Part shown: positions 25,032 to 36,606 of the stretch, in pieces | Position numbering within the stretch: the stretch's first letter is position 1 | Layout of the letters: each line of letters begins with the position of its first letter | Source: Pomacea canaliculata | Taxonomy: Eukaryota; Mollusca; Gastropoda; Architaenioglossa; Ampullariidae | DNA: 64,000 nt | NCBI RefSeq assembly: GCF_003073045.1 | Contig: NC_037591.1 | Coordinates: forward strand, 42,359,883-42,423,882 | Reading direction: 5' to 3' | Translations under genes and position numbers: made by a program | Notes under the pieces: generated by a model | Told to the model about the DNA's origin: nothing | The model's input: only the letters and a program-made list of their open reading frames with translations | The model's database searches: none

Positions 25032-28000
25032 ATGAGCTAATGCAAAGAATACTTGTCAAAATCATTGCTAAAATGCGTTATTTCCAACACATTTTAAGAA
25101 CTCGTTTTCAAATAACTCGTGATATTGGTTTATAAACGATTCGAATAATGCAGAAACTGTGGACCATTCAATGAAACGACTGAGTTGACACGAAGCATCT
25201 CTTGGATGTCGATGTTTTCTCTCGGTGTAGGAACCGTGTCTGTCAATAAGCGAAATTTGTTCACTCGTCGACGATAGGCCGTAAGTCCTCAACACAAAAA
25301 CGCAGCTTGAAGTGAGAACAGATCATGGATGGCAGTCCACTGGCGCATCTGGGTTTGTAAACTTTTATCTTTCTGTCAAAAGAAGTACCCCGACGATGAC
25401 GTCCTCATTCTTGAGAGAAAATAATATCGCTGCGCCACGTTTATGATAACTGCTATTTTTAGCTGTATTGTTTATGTGTATTTTCAATTCATGTTTAAGA
25501 CTATATTTATATTTTTGTTTTGGGTGCGTATTAAACTGCAAGAGGCCACACCGATTTGCAGAGCTATGCAATGTTTACCTGCAATAATGCAATTCTCGAT
25601 AGCGTGAACAAATAATTTGCATCAGTATTTTTGTACTTATTGTTTATGTATATGTGTATAAAGCTAGAATCTTATTATATTGTAGTATTATTTGGAGACT
25701 GGCTATCTGTGGTATCATTTCTTTTATTATAAAGCTCTCGCTGTTTCAAAGCCTAAATTATATATCATCACACAGACAATACTTCAATGGTTTAATAGTG
25801 TTTGTTGGTTAGGTCATCTAGCTGATCAAGAACACACTGTGAAAACTAAAATATTCGATCGCCAAGCCATCGTTTGTTGGGTTCGATGACATCTCATCGA
25901 ATGCAACTGGCACTTGAGCGCGCTAGTGTGAAAGAGCTACTTCTGGTGCATCTGTCATCGAAATCTTTTATCATCGTTTGAATTTATGCATTCTGAAGTA
26001 AAAATAGTACTCAAACTGTTATCGGTAAAATAATGAATTTGGAGTTTCACCTAAAAATCGTTAGTGTGTTCAGTTTATTTACCAGTAGAAGCGACATATT
26101 TGCCTTTATTTGTTTTTGCAATTAAGCCTATTGAAAACTGTAAATTATGTAACAAAGATACTTTTATATTTTTATACCTTTTGGAAGAGAATGCGTGGTC
26201 GTATGTAAATAACACCGTTTGCATGTTTCGTGAAATAAAAGTATTCATTGACTATATGGTTATTGTGTCTATTCATTCATGATCAATATATATGTATTGA
26301 AACTACAGAAGCTAAAATACCTATATCCCTTCATCCATTGCTTTACGTTCTACTCGTGTACCTCATGTTTGTTGTCCACTGGCTGTTATCTTTCATTTAT
26401 CATTATTAGTCTTGGCAGAGAGTGTGATCTTACTCATGATGCTGCGAGTTTTAAGTTCACATTATTATTACTTGAGGTGTGAGTTTGTATTATATTCCAC
26501 ATCTGACGCATTCAGCTCTCTATACAAGTCGATTACAATATTTGAATACACTTCTTGAGCACGACCCCCCTCAGAGATTTCCTTCCCTTTATAAAATTTA
26601 CTATCCGTGGTACGGATAGTTTGCAGACTCCAGCAATGCTATTGTCAACTATTGATTTACCCCAGCATCTGCATCAAGCTTGATGAGTAACTGACATGTG
26701 CCAACTTGAAAGATTGCCGATGAACACCCATAGCTATGGTCCCCAAAAGGGGGTGCTGCTGTGTTAAGCGACTACATACAATATGCATTGACACATCTGT
26801 GTGTGTGTGTGAGAGAGAGAGAAAATCTATACAATATGCACGGATATTTGTGTGAGAAAGAGAAACAGCATGAGGGTGTGCCAGGTAGCACAATCTTCAC
26901 CACCGCAGTAAGACCAACCCTAACCATTGATTTCTACACCTGACTCCTCCTCCCCTACCCCCAAATAAATGAAATTACCGCTAGGTGGTAACACTTTCAA
27001 AGTAACCAATCAACCTCACACCGCAGGGGTTTGGGGGGGTGGGGTGGAGAAGTGTAAAATCATTCTTTAATGGGAGAACCTAATTTTTTTAGAATACAGT
27101 AAGACTGGCTGGAAGGGAGACCTCCAGACAGAAGGGTAGAGAAAACAAATTTAAAGTTCTTCCAGGGATGTGACTGTTACTACAATTGCAGCAAATGCTC
27201 CTCAGACAAGAAGGGGGTGGAGGACAAAGCCACATGTTGATTACTTTTAGTAATCATCCTACAAGTTATGTTTGCTTGTTCCGAACTTCTTGCCACACGT
27301 GTACCTACCTTAACTTTTAGTCAGTTTTTCTTTGGGTTAGCTCCATGTGAGCTTCTGTGAACTGCTATATGCAAGTGTTTCATTAGTTTTTCATGTACAT
27401 GTTAAACAAAATCTTAAAGTTACATTTCAACTATATGGGGGGGGGGGGAAATTGTGTTTTACGCCGTGTCAGCAGCTAAGGCTATATTACGGCAAGGCAG
27501 CCAGCCCTGGGACAGGGCAGCAGCGCTAACAACAGCTAAAGATGGAGAAAGTAGACTGAACTATATACTCATTAAACATACAAGCAATGCTTTGTTTCTT
27601 CATCAATCTGGAGGATCCTGACCCTCTTAAAATCTTAATTTACTCCTGCCACTCTTCTTCTTGTTCCTTTCTGCACCCAGTGAAGGATAGGGCAGCACTC
27701 TTGCCATGCTCTCACTTTAAACAGTGATATCACATCTGGCCTAAAATTAAAATCTACAAGTTTTCAAAACAGCCACCTAAAACAGATTGCTGGCCAAAAT
27801 ATTCCAAGACCTGTTTTGTATTCTCATATCATACAAGTTCAAAACAGTTAACTGTCAAATAATCATCAAACACCTCGCACCACGAATTGCATTTTCTCAT
27901 GGATATTATTTACAAGTATGATAAAACACAATTCCATGTATCCAAAGATTATAACATCAAAGTTTATTCAGAAACTACTGCCTTTAAAAATCTTTACTAT

Positions 28001-28686
28001 GTATTATGTAGTGATGTTCAACATTTTCAAATGGTGGACCTGTTTTCTTGCACTAAAATTACAATCTACTTGTAGTTTAACAAATGTTTTAATGCATAAC
28101 AAAATTCACGTAACATGTACTCTGTTTGACTTGTCCATCCACAACATATAAATTCCTCTCTATTATGATTAAGCAAGAAATCTTAATATATTTACTAATA
28201 ATACATCAAGCTGAAACTCTAGAATATAATATGAAGACAACATAGTCTTTACTTCTACACCTCATCTTGAAGTATAATTCCCCAAAATGAGGAAAAAGAG
28301 AACCTTGTTATACCTGCCACTCGAGGAGTAATAAGGAATAAATTAACTAAACTATACCTGCCACATGCTTTTATAGTTTCCTAAAAAGATTTTTAGGAAT
28401 GGTAGCATGCCGATACTGAACATTTTCAAAACAATTTCATGAATGGTTGCATCTTAGCAATATTCTAGATCACCACGGCTGGCACATACTCACACACACT
28501 TTTACACAGTTAAGTCTGAATATTCACATTGCAGGTGCCTCGAATATGACTTAAATATCTCTCCAGAGTTGGAGATTTTCCTCTGTCACAGTTTGTTGAT
28601 TGTGCAATACACTTCATGCATTTCAACATCACACAGGCGCTGAGCAGACTCGGGGGAGACAGCCATACAGGCAACAATGGATTCAA
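25032..28686. other. Gene-free stretch; 3' UTRs and a LINE tail fragment
   Basis: The left side probably includes the 3' UTR of the chitin-binding gene (candidate AATAAA near 26232). The right side should hold the 3' UTR of the minus-strand COA3 gene. Other contents are a LINE 3'-tail fragment at 26329-26470, a compound (TG)n(AG)n run near 26797-26822 and a 12-G run at 27437-27448. No protein-coding gene is recognised. Confidence 0.5.
26329..26470 (+). mobile_element. LINE 3'-tail fragment, related to the copy in the MCM6 intron
   Basis: Matches the 3' part of the LINE remnant at about 51.75-52.08 kb. Shared blocks include CTTCATCCATTGCTTTA, GTTATCTTTCATTTATCATT and AAGTTCACATTATTA. Only the tail is present, as expected for a heavily 5'-truncated non-LTR copy. 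Confidence 0.6.
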
Positions 28687-29671
28687 TCACTTTTTGTCTG
28701 GTACCTTGTCAAAATCTTGCAGGAATCTCTCTTGCTTCACAGCATAAATGGTATAACAATCTAGTAAAACTGTCAAGGAAACATTGTGAAAAGCAATTTT
28801 CAAAAAAAAATTTTTTAAAAAAAATTCAAATACAGCAAAGCAGAAAATGTGTGCACAAGATGTGTCATTAATAAAAAATGTATTGATTTTTCATTGTTGT
28901 CCATGACACCAGTAAAGCAAATTAATTTTTTAAAACAATTTACCACTGTTTAAATTCTACAAACATTTGATTCTATGTTTAACTGTTGCTTCTGAGCATC
29001 AAAACCATTTTGACTAAAAGTGATTTCTATTATTATGAAGTATGACTACTAACATTACCAGTGTAATTTTAGTGTATACTGATGTGTAGTAAGTTCAAAC
29101 CTTATGAAGGACACTATCTTATATTATTATACTCATTAGTATGACTCCTAACAAAGCATGTTTACAAATAATGCAAAATAATATACAAAAAATGTTGGTT
29201 ACAATTTTTTAAAGCTTTTATATGCTACAGTTTTTCTCTTTCAAATACTGAACTTGCCAATATTATTCACATAAACAAACTGGTGTACATCGAAAATTTC
29301 GTCTTTTTATCCTATAGCCCTACTTTTTTTTTTTTTTGCTTAGTTTTGCCTAAATTTGGAAACTATAGAATAACTGAAATACTTTAAAACATTATTTATG
29401 AGTCATGCTAGTATGCGTGTTAGTGAAAGAGAAGCGCAAGAGAGAAATTGTCCTTACCACAGAACTGTCAGCGTACAAGGATACATATTGAAATAACACC
29501 AGTGCCAATCACAAGGGCTGTTAACCAGTTTTTTCTTCTAAGCGTTTTCAATTCTTTAGCTCGATCCTTGTTCATCTGTTCTAATTTACGAACAAAATAC
29601 TGGTCAGTGCCGGACAATTTGGCAAACTCTTTGGACATGTTCACCTTTTCCATACGACTTTCCCCCGCCAT
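28687..29671 (-). CDS. COA3: Cytochrome c oxidase assembly factor 3 (COA3/CCDC56), complete
   Basis: Small inner-mitochondrial-membrane protein that stabilises newly made COX1 during complex IV assembly. Two exons on the minus strand: 29671-29485 (62 codons plus one base) and 28760-28687. The junction AATAT|GTATCC to ACTAG|ATTG restores one frame through SIYCYTIYAVKQERF. The 86-residue product has the family layout: basic, charged N-terminal helix (FVRKLEQMNKDRAKELK, LRRKNW), one membrane segment at about residues 48-69, and the conserved YxxxAVKQERFLQDFD tail matching FYSISQERFLDEL of vertebrate COA3. The start is the first Met in a good context. The second exon is only 74 bp. It is arranged head-to-head with the SOCS-box gene. 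Confidence 0.88.
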
Positions 29672-31503
29672 GTTGGAATATGTACGCTATGTGAGACTTA
29701 AAATAGGAACTATTTTTTTACACTTTACACTTGTCTCTTTTTTACTTAATTAAAATTGTAATATTATTGTTTAATTCGATATTATCTATAAAGGTTCCCT
29801 TACATTAAAAAAAAAAAAAAATACTGTAGCTGGTGCAGAAATTGATCACGTGATAATAGCAGACGGCACAAGGAACAACAAGCCTATGAATCTTTGTTTA
29901 CATTTGGTAGACGATGTACATCTTAGATCGCTGATTGTTGTTACAGAAGAAAAGGAACTAAAAGGTATATCTTTATTTAGAGAAAGAGCAAACATATTTG
30001 TTATCAGCAAAGGCTTTGACAAAAATTGTTTCTTAAAGAAAAGTGCAAGGCATTCCTTAGATTTTGACATGCGCACATAATTTGGTAGAAATCAATGCAG
30101 TAGATGTGCGTTGTTTACTTAATAGATTCTGCGTAGAATGAAATTTGCGTGGGTACAGGTAGAATAGTGCTTTTTTTAAAAGAAGTGGAATGAATCCATG
30201 TAAGCTACGAATTGTAAACCATCATACTTGTGCAAATTGCGACGTCACTTTTTCGCCATTCCGCTTTTATAAAATTAAAGGGTCTGAACATGTACTCTCA
30301 CGAACTGTTGTTTGGTTAACGACTTTTTGCGGTTTACAGAAGACGAACATTAAAAAAACATTATCTAAAGAACAGTTATTAATATAAGCATATTAAAGAA
30401 TTTCAGAAATATTTAACAATATAGGTTGCAATTTTAGCATTTGATTGATGTAGCATTCCACTCTAGAAATTTGCCCAAAACTATAATTTGATTTTCAGTT
30501 TTTTAACAAGAAAAATTAAAAATGTTAAAGAACAGATAACTTATACAATTTGTGCGAAATTCTTGAATCTTTTAATAATTTATCATGGTCCATTTACAGT
30601 GTATAAATATTTATTGGAAGTACGTATTTAACTAAACAATACATAGAGAACGCTGAATCTTTTAAGGGATGCATGGTGAGTAGTGCTTAAAGCGATGACT
30701 TTTGTGAAGAGAGAACGGTCAATTATATATTCAAAAATCCATCTGCATCCTTGCAAAATGGTACAAAAGCTACTAATATTTGATGTATACTCCCCTACCA
30801 CCATGCTACCAAATTAAGAATAAAAAATGTTTATCTTATGAGACAAGTTAATAATACACACCTACTTGCCATATCTACAGCTTATAATAACAATAATTTT
30901 ATGCAATGATATTGTAAGTGTAGTTGAATGTGACAACCATTTCACTCTTACACACACACACAGATATTGTGTAGCAAAGGATAACTAAACAATAAGAGAT
31001 CGTGTTGAGAAGTTTGACAAACTGATATCTTTTTGTTGTTTTTTTCAGGTGAATATGATCCTGATCTATGTTCAGTAAGTGGAGTTTGAAGACATTTCTA
31101 ACATACACTAAATGAACATTATTTCAAGAAAATAAGTATGCCTGCAAAAACTACTCTTAAATTAGAAAACTGTGTGCAGTAAAAATGGGCCAGTTGACAA
31201 TGAGAATCAGATGTGACATGTTGATATCTCAGCTCCAGCAAACTTCCCTCTGGATAAGACATTAGTTAATAGGGCTGGCTGTTGGTAGTGTCTGAATACA
31301 CCAGATACCCGTGGGCTTGTGTGTATGTGTGTTAAGTACATTGAGCTTGGCTTGCACTGGAAAAAAAAGTGCTATTAAATATATGCTGTATTATTTATTT
31401 TAGAAAATCTTATAATATTATATAAATATTTACATTGTTTTGTCCAAAAGTAGATTTGTTTCTTAGTTATCAAGTGCCCTGACCTTTCTTATTTATCAAA
31501 CAG
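29672..31503. promoter_or_regulatory. Intergenic region between divergent COA3 and SOCS-box genes
   Basis: Holds the COA3 promoter and, by inference, the promoter and non-coding first exon and intron of the SOCS-box gene, whose coding exon starts after an acceptor at 31503. A poly(A) run lies at about 29807-29820. Open frames at 29.85-30.08 kb on both strands match nothing known. No TATA box is convincing. Confidence 0.4.
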
Positions 31504-31530
31504 ATGGAATAGCAGTGACTTAAAGAGATC

Positions 31531-32811
31531 ATGGGGATATCTTGTTCACATGATACACTGACACACTCATCCAGAGAAGCTGACCAGAAAGACTTCTACC
31601 AACAGATGTGTTTAGGGAAGCGAGGCCAGTTACTCCATGTCTGCTCTTACAGCAAGTGGACTCACACTCGCCGCATACAATGTGGTTTCACTGATCGAGC
31701 TGACTACACAACACCACGTGATTCTCATCATCGTTATGGCATCCTGGTTAAGCCAGATACAACTAATGGACGATATTTCTCTGTCACATGGAAATCAAAC
31801 ACAGAAGTTCAGCTGAAAGAAAAGTCTGTACTTTCCTCATTTTCGGTAAAAGTTCCACGTATACCCTCCGCTGGTGATCATAACAGGCACCACCAGTGGT
31901 TTCATTCTCGCAACAATAGGCGACACAGAGAATGCAGTATTGTAGCCTGTTATGGCAATATGGCTGTCATGCAGGTCAATTCAGACAGACATTTTGTAAC
32001 AGGAAAGTTTTATATCTTGGACCTGCATAAGCAGATCTGCCTTGGCTATTTCTTAGTTTTATACCACACGCGTAGGTGGTATGAAGTGTACATATCACCT
32101 TCCAAGATATGCATTCTTTTGCGCCCTGATCACCTTACACGCATAGTGGTTCATCCTGATATTTATGTGATACAAAATGTTCATGTTTTTGAGGGTGCTG
32201 GACTTTTAAGGATCTCTCATATACCTAGTTTTTTGCGGGCTCACTCTTTGGCTTTTAATCCAATTTTGGGTGATGGTGCCATGATTCTTGGGCTAGGTCG
32301 TGACATTGAGGTTCGATCATGTCATGGTGACTGGCCCATTCTTCAGCAACACTCCAATCTCAATTTACCTGCTGACATACAGCAGATACGAACTAGTGCT
32401 CATGGCAACTTCTTAGCTGTTCGCTGTGTACATCCTGTGCATAGTAGAGAATACTTGACCAACTATGTAGTGGTGCTGAGCTTTCCACAAATCTCTGTTC
32501 TCATGCAGCTAGATGCTCGTGGATGTTATTGGCCAGTGTCAGAAGTGATCAATCTTCAGGTGTTTCCACGGTTTTCCCCAAGTGAAGCCTGTGTGGCAGT
32601 TATGCGTAACTGTCACTACAAGCGGAGAGTGTTTGTTTACAAATTACCAACATTGATCAACAGCCTGCAGGAGCTGTGTCGACGTGCTGTACTTCATCTT
32701 GTTTCATTGCAAGACCTGAATAAGTTGCCACTGCCTATAAAGCTGCTTGAGTACATTCAGGGTGGAGCAGAACCCAGCATTGTATACCGATCATCAGACA
32801 GTTTAGAGTGA
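31531..32811 (+). CDS. SOCS-box protein with putative N-myristoylation signal (426 aa, one coding exon)
   Basis: Uninterrupted 426-codon frame. The C-terminus is a SOCS box at about residues 378-409: the BC box SLQELCRRAV fits (S/T/A/P)LxxxCxxxV, and the Cul5 box contains LPLP at 399-402. In known proteins this recruits Elongin B/C and Cullin-5, making the protein a likely E3-ligase substrate receptor. The N-terminal 370 residues are beta-rich and His/Arg-rich; they may form a propeller-like domain as in WSB proteins, but no clear WD repeats are seen. The start MGISCS fits the myristoylation pattern (Gly2, Ser6), with Cys5 as a possible palmitate site. An in-frame TGA at 31516 precedes the Met, and an acceptor at 31503 suggests a 5' UTR intron. 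ATGGAATAG at 31504 is a two-codon upstream frame. The substrate is unknown. Confidence 0.8.
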   Translation: MGISCSHDTLTHSSREADQKDFYQQMCLGKRGQLLHVCSYSKWTHTRRIQCGFTDRADYTTPRDSHHRYGILVKPDTTNGRYFSVTWKSNTEVQLKEKSVLSSFSVKVPRIPSAGDHNRHHQWFHSRNNRRHRECSIVACYGNMAVMQVNSDRHFVTGKFYILDLHKQICLGYFLVLYHTRRWYEVYISPSKICILLRPDHLTRIVVHPDIYVIQNVHVFEGAGLLRISHIPSFLRAHSLAFNPILGDGAMILGLGRDIEVRSCHGDWPILQQHSNLNLPADIQQIRTSAHGNFLAVRCVHPVHSREYLTNYVVVLSFPQISVLMQLDARGCYWPVSEVINLQVFPRFSPSEACVAVMRNCHYKRRVFVYKLPTLINSLQELCRRAVLHLVSLQDLNKLPLPIKLLEYIQGGAEPSIVYRSSDSLE

Positions 32812-32999
32812 ATGCATATGTACTGCACTTTAGATCATCACAACTTTGTGTGTACATGGATAAACCACAATTTCAAAGGTCTCTTTTACTTATCAAACTA
32901 TGTATACATTTTTTCCTATTAAAATTAACTTTTAAAAAATACTCATTTTAAACCAGTTCCAGCAAATGATGCATTAACCTTGTATTCCTTGTTTGGAAC

Positions 33000-33330
33000 A
33001 TCAAATCAAATCAAACTTTATTGTCTGTCGAGGAAGCCCAAGACAGAAATTTTTCTTTTGCTTACAAACACCTATAATAGGACAGGCAGGCATACATACT
33101 CATACAGACATTTAACACACATGCGCACCTACCCATTCTCACACATAAATAGGTAACTTCACAGGATGCCAGTAGACCTACTAGCCTTTGAGTCTTTTTA
33201 AGATGGTGATGGTGCTGGCACGAAGGACCTTTGGTAGGCAGTTTTTCATACACGTGGCACTTTATAGTGCCTGCCTGAGGGCAACAGCTGGAAGTTGGGA
33301 TGGAGAGGGTGCGTTAGGTCCGAAACGATG
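33000..33330 (-). mobile_element. LINE (non-LTR) 3' end
   Basis: On the minus strand the sequence ends AATAAAGTTTGATTTGATT, a poly(A) signal followed by a short TTTGA-type tail. Upstream, the fragments LLPSGRHYKVPRV and AYQRSFVPAPS resemble the conserved C-terminal end of non-LTR retrotransposon ORF2 proteins (LPSGRRYR..R..N.F.PS). It is heavily 5'-truncated and decayed. The clade is not resolved. Confidence 0.6.
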
Positions 33331-36300
33331 TTATATGCCATAATAATAATATACATTACTGTTGGTGAATAGGTTGCTTTGTTTTATTGTATTGTTTTTG
33401 GTTGAAATTTTTAACTAAAGTTTAGTACAGTAAAGAAAACCTTAAGTATCTTGGTATATTGTTTTTTTAATGTTACCTCTTGTAGTAAACATCGTTTAAT
33501 ATTGTGCTTTATAATCTGAAAATGGTAGTGCTAGGTTGTCAGTGTGATTTAAGATTTTAGTTCATTGCATGTTTGGAATGTTGTATTACAAAAGGTGAAG
33601 CAACTTCATTCTTTTCATCGTATTTTCAGGGAAAACAAGAACTCACTGCAATGAAATTGGTTGATTAAGATTTGTTTATAATTTTATACTTAATAGTTTA
33701 CTTCTAGAACATGTATAAAAAAAGAATTAGATCCATAAATACATACTTTGTAATACCCTATCAGTTGTAGTGAGCACCGTTAATTTCTATCAATGCCATT
33801 GGTTCACATGGGGAGTAAAGTAGCAAGGGAAGTAAAAAAGTAGTGAGGGAAGTGGTTTCTGAAGCTGTCTAAACAATAATTTTGGCCAAGGTACTCAGTC
33901 ACTAATGGTTAACAAATTTGTCTTGGTAACAGGGTCTTTTCTTGACCACTTGACACCAGAAATGACTGCCTGCCATTGTAAATAAGAAGCTTCTTATTGT
34001 TTCTTGATGGGAAGTATGTTTTCAACTGAGAGATGTTTAACAGATTCATTACAGATCTTGGGTGTGAATTAATCAGTAGCTTCACTTTCTGCCTGCTCAA
34101 AATCATTTTAGAGCTTTGTAACAAAAACTTGAATCTTTCTACTATATAATAGTTTATAATATAAGCACTGCTATTTTTTAGACCGTGAATCACTTGGTTA
34201 TAATTTGAAATGTTGAAAATGAAAGGACGATGTAAGGCTACAGAAGTTTTGATGGACTCATAAATCAAGTCACAGGCCGTTAAGTTTCTGCGCTGATTAT
34301 CAAAATCTTAACTCTTCCTAGACAGTCCGTGCCTGCAAATGCGAATGTCATCATCACTATAGCTCAGATGCATTGATACCCATATTGAATGACCAAACTA
34401 TGCCACATTAATTACAGAATTATTGTTTCCAAAAGACATTTGATTGTTTTAGTATCTCCATAAAGCAGTTTGTCACCATGCAAAATCAGCCTTTCTTGAC
34501 ATTTCTTTGGCATGGCTGATGCCTGTTGGATGGAGGTGGCAGGAGAATGGGGAAATCAAGTCTTCCAAACTCCAGCATTAATCTGAAATAGACCTTTTGT
34601 CAGAGCAATTGTGTATGTCTTTAAACAAGTTAAAGTGTAGTGCACTCTAATGAGGCTTTTATCTCTCTTAACCATGCTTTTCTTTACCATTAAATTATTA
34701 AATTCAAAAATATTTAGGCATCAGCATAAAAACACAGAGCTTTTAAGTTCAGTTTTTAACTGTTGTGTGTATTTATGCATGAAGGTTAATTTGATGTCTA
34801 CTTTTAAAAAATAGTGTGTGTGCTCTTGCACTTGTATGTTTGTGAAACGTTTTGAGCCTGGCTAATGATGCAGAAAGGTGTATATAACTGTGCCATTTAT
34901 TCATTATGTACATTTATAGTGTATAGATCAAGGACTCACAACTACACACACTTACCGAATAGAAACTGAGATGATCAAAAATTATATTTATCCTTTTTTT
35001 TTCCTGTTACGTAGCTGTGCATTTAAACTTCGCTTCTTGGGCATTTCACTGTACCTTTGCTTGATCCTTGTTACAAGGTTGTTTGCACTTTCTAAACTTC
35101 TAGCATAATAAAAATATATATCATTTATTATTTATCCTCACAAATTTTTGTGATGAGGTCTCACATGAATCAAAAATGCCAATTATCTGGAATGTCTTCA
35201 AATATGCATAAATGTTAATGAGACAACAGATAGTGGTGAGAAATGTTAATTTTTCTTGCATGTCAATAGATGCTGTGTCTGTAATCTTGAATATAGTTCA
35301 GACAAAATTTGTTAAGCACACATTTATGTGCATGTTCATGCACAAGAAAAAGTACATATCCTGCTATGGACTGATGGGTTTCATGGATAGTGAAGCAGCA
35401 AAACTCTTCACTCATTGGTATGTTGTTCTTTTAACTTTTGTTCCCCCTTTTAACTTTTTTTTTATTGCATTGTCTTTTTGCTGGGGAATGCTTAGACACC
35501 TTGCTTCTTATGCCTCTTGGGAGGAAATACAAATTATACACTTAAGTAGTGATGCTATTTTCTGCATTCAGATATTACATTTTCAACATCATTTTCCTAT
35601 GGTGTTACAGTTTAATGTTTTAGCACATGATTGTTTTAAAGCAATGTTTGCATTTGAACTTGATAGTTATTTATGCGTTTAGCTTTTATATGTGGACTGT
35701 TGCATCTTAACTTTGTTTATAGACCTCCCTCCTCTGCGAAGGTTTCAAGTTTATGTTGAGAAGGGTGGCAACATGCAAATGCATTTATTTTACAAAGCTT
35801 TCAGAACTTGTTTCCAGTTGCAAATGTGTCATTAAAGTTCAAGTTTCAATAAGACTGGTCATTTTTCTGGTGCTTATGTTGGTCAGTCATTAGTGGTAGG
35901 TGCTTACAATTTAATGGTTTAAGTCCTATATGGCAGATTTCCTAAAAGGGATAGCATGCCTGTCCAGCCATTAAGATTGTTAAAAATATATCCCACCATC
36001 AGCATTCCACCCTTTAATAATCTTCCCTTAGAGTCGAACCCAAGATGGGTAGGAAATACTTTCACGCTTAAACTTCTTAGAAAACACCTTACAGTTGTAT
36101 TTAAATGTTTGCAATGCTACAATAATTGGCATGATCTTTAGGGCAAGTTCTGCCCTAAGATTCCATGTACCCAGATGCAGAACCAAGTGAGGCTGTTTTC
36201 TTTAGCTGATTTTTGAACGCTATAAATTATTGAAGGTAGTGCTGTACTGTGTAACTCATTCCAGAAAAAAAAAATCACCTGTGTAGACCCATTTCTTTGG

Positions 36301-36606
36301 GCAGTGCATTTGTAGATAATGCAATTTTTTAAATCTTAAAAAAAAAAAAAAAAAAAACAAACATGTCCATTAGTAAGTCTTTTAGACATTTTCTTTTAAT
36401 GCAAATATTGTTTTACAGGATGCCAACAGCATGTTTTCTGCAAACACCAAAAACATTTCTTGGGGAAATCTTTGACCTGTGAAATTAGTTTATCTTGTTC
36501 CTTGGATTTTTCACCATTTAATTGCTATCCAGAATACTTGAAAAAAAAAGTCACAAAAGTACTTGTATCACATAAAGCTAAGGGTTTCCCCCCTAGAGAA
36601 GTCTCT
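33331..36606. other. Intergenic sequence and HSC70 3' UTR; no gene recognised
   Basis: AT-rich sequence. A 156-codon open frame at 35212-35682 is Phe/His-rich, has no recognised domain and no splice context, and is treated as chance. The right end should hold the HSC70 3' UTR (minus strand); a candidate ATTAAA-type signal reads at 36400-36395. A poly(A) run lies at about 36338-36357. Confidence 0.45.

Noticed and set aside
28590-28686. Open frame after the COA3 stop (ends in CTINKL)
   Set aside because: It follows the COA3 stop codon in the same frame and has no family match, so it is 3' UTR.
29850-30080. 76-codon frames on both strands between COA3 and the SOCS-box gene
   Set aside because: No recognisable domain; position in a likely promoter region makes chance the simplest reading.
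33909-34268. 119-codon minus-strand frame
   Set aside because: Ser/Asn/Tyr-rich AT-driven frame without domain or splice support.
35212-35682. 156-codon open frame, plus strand
   Set aside because: Phe/His/Cys-rich composition typical of AT-rich non-coding DNA, no known domain, no splice context, and it lies in a gene-poor gap.
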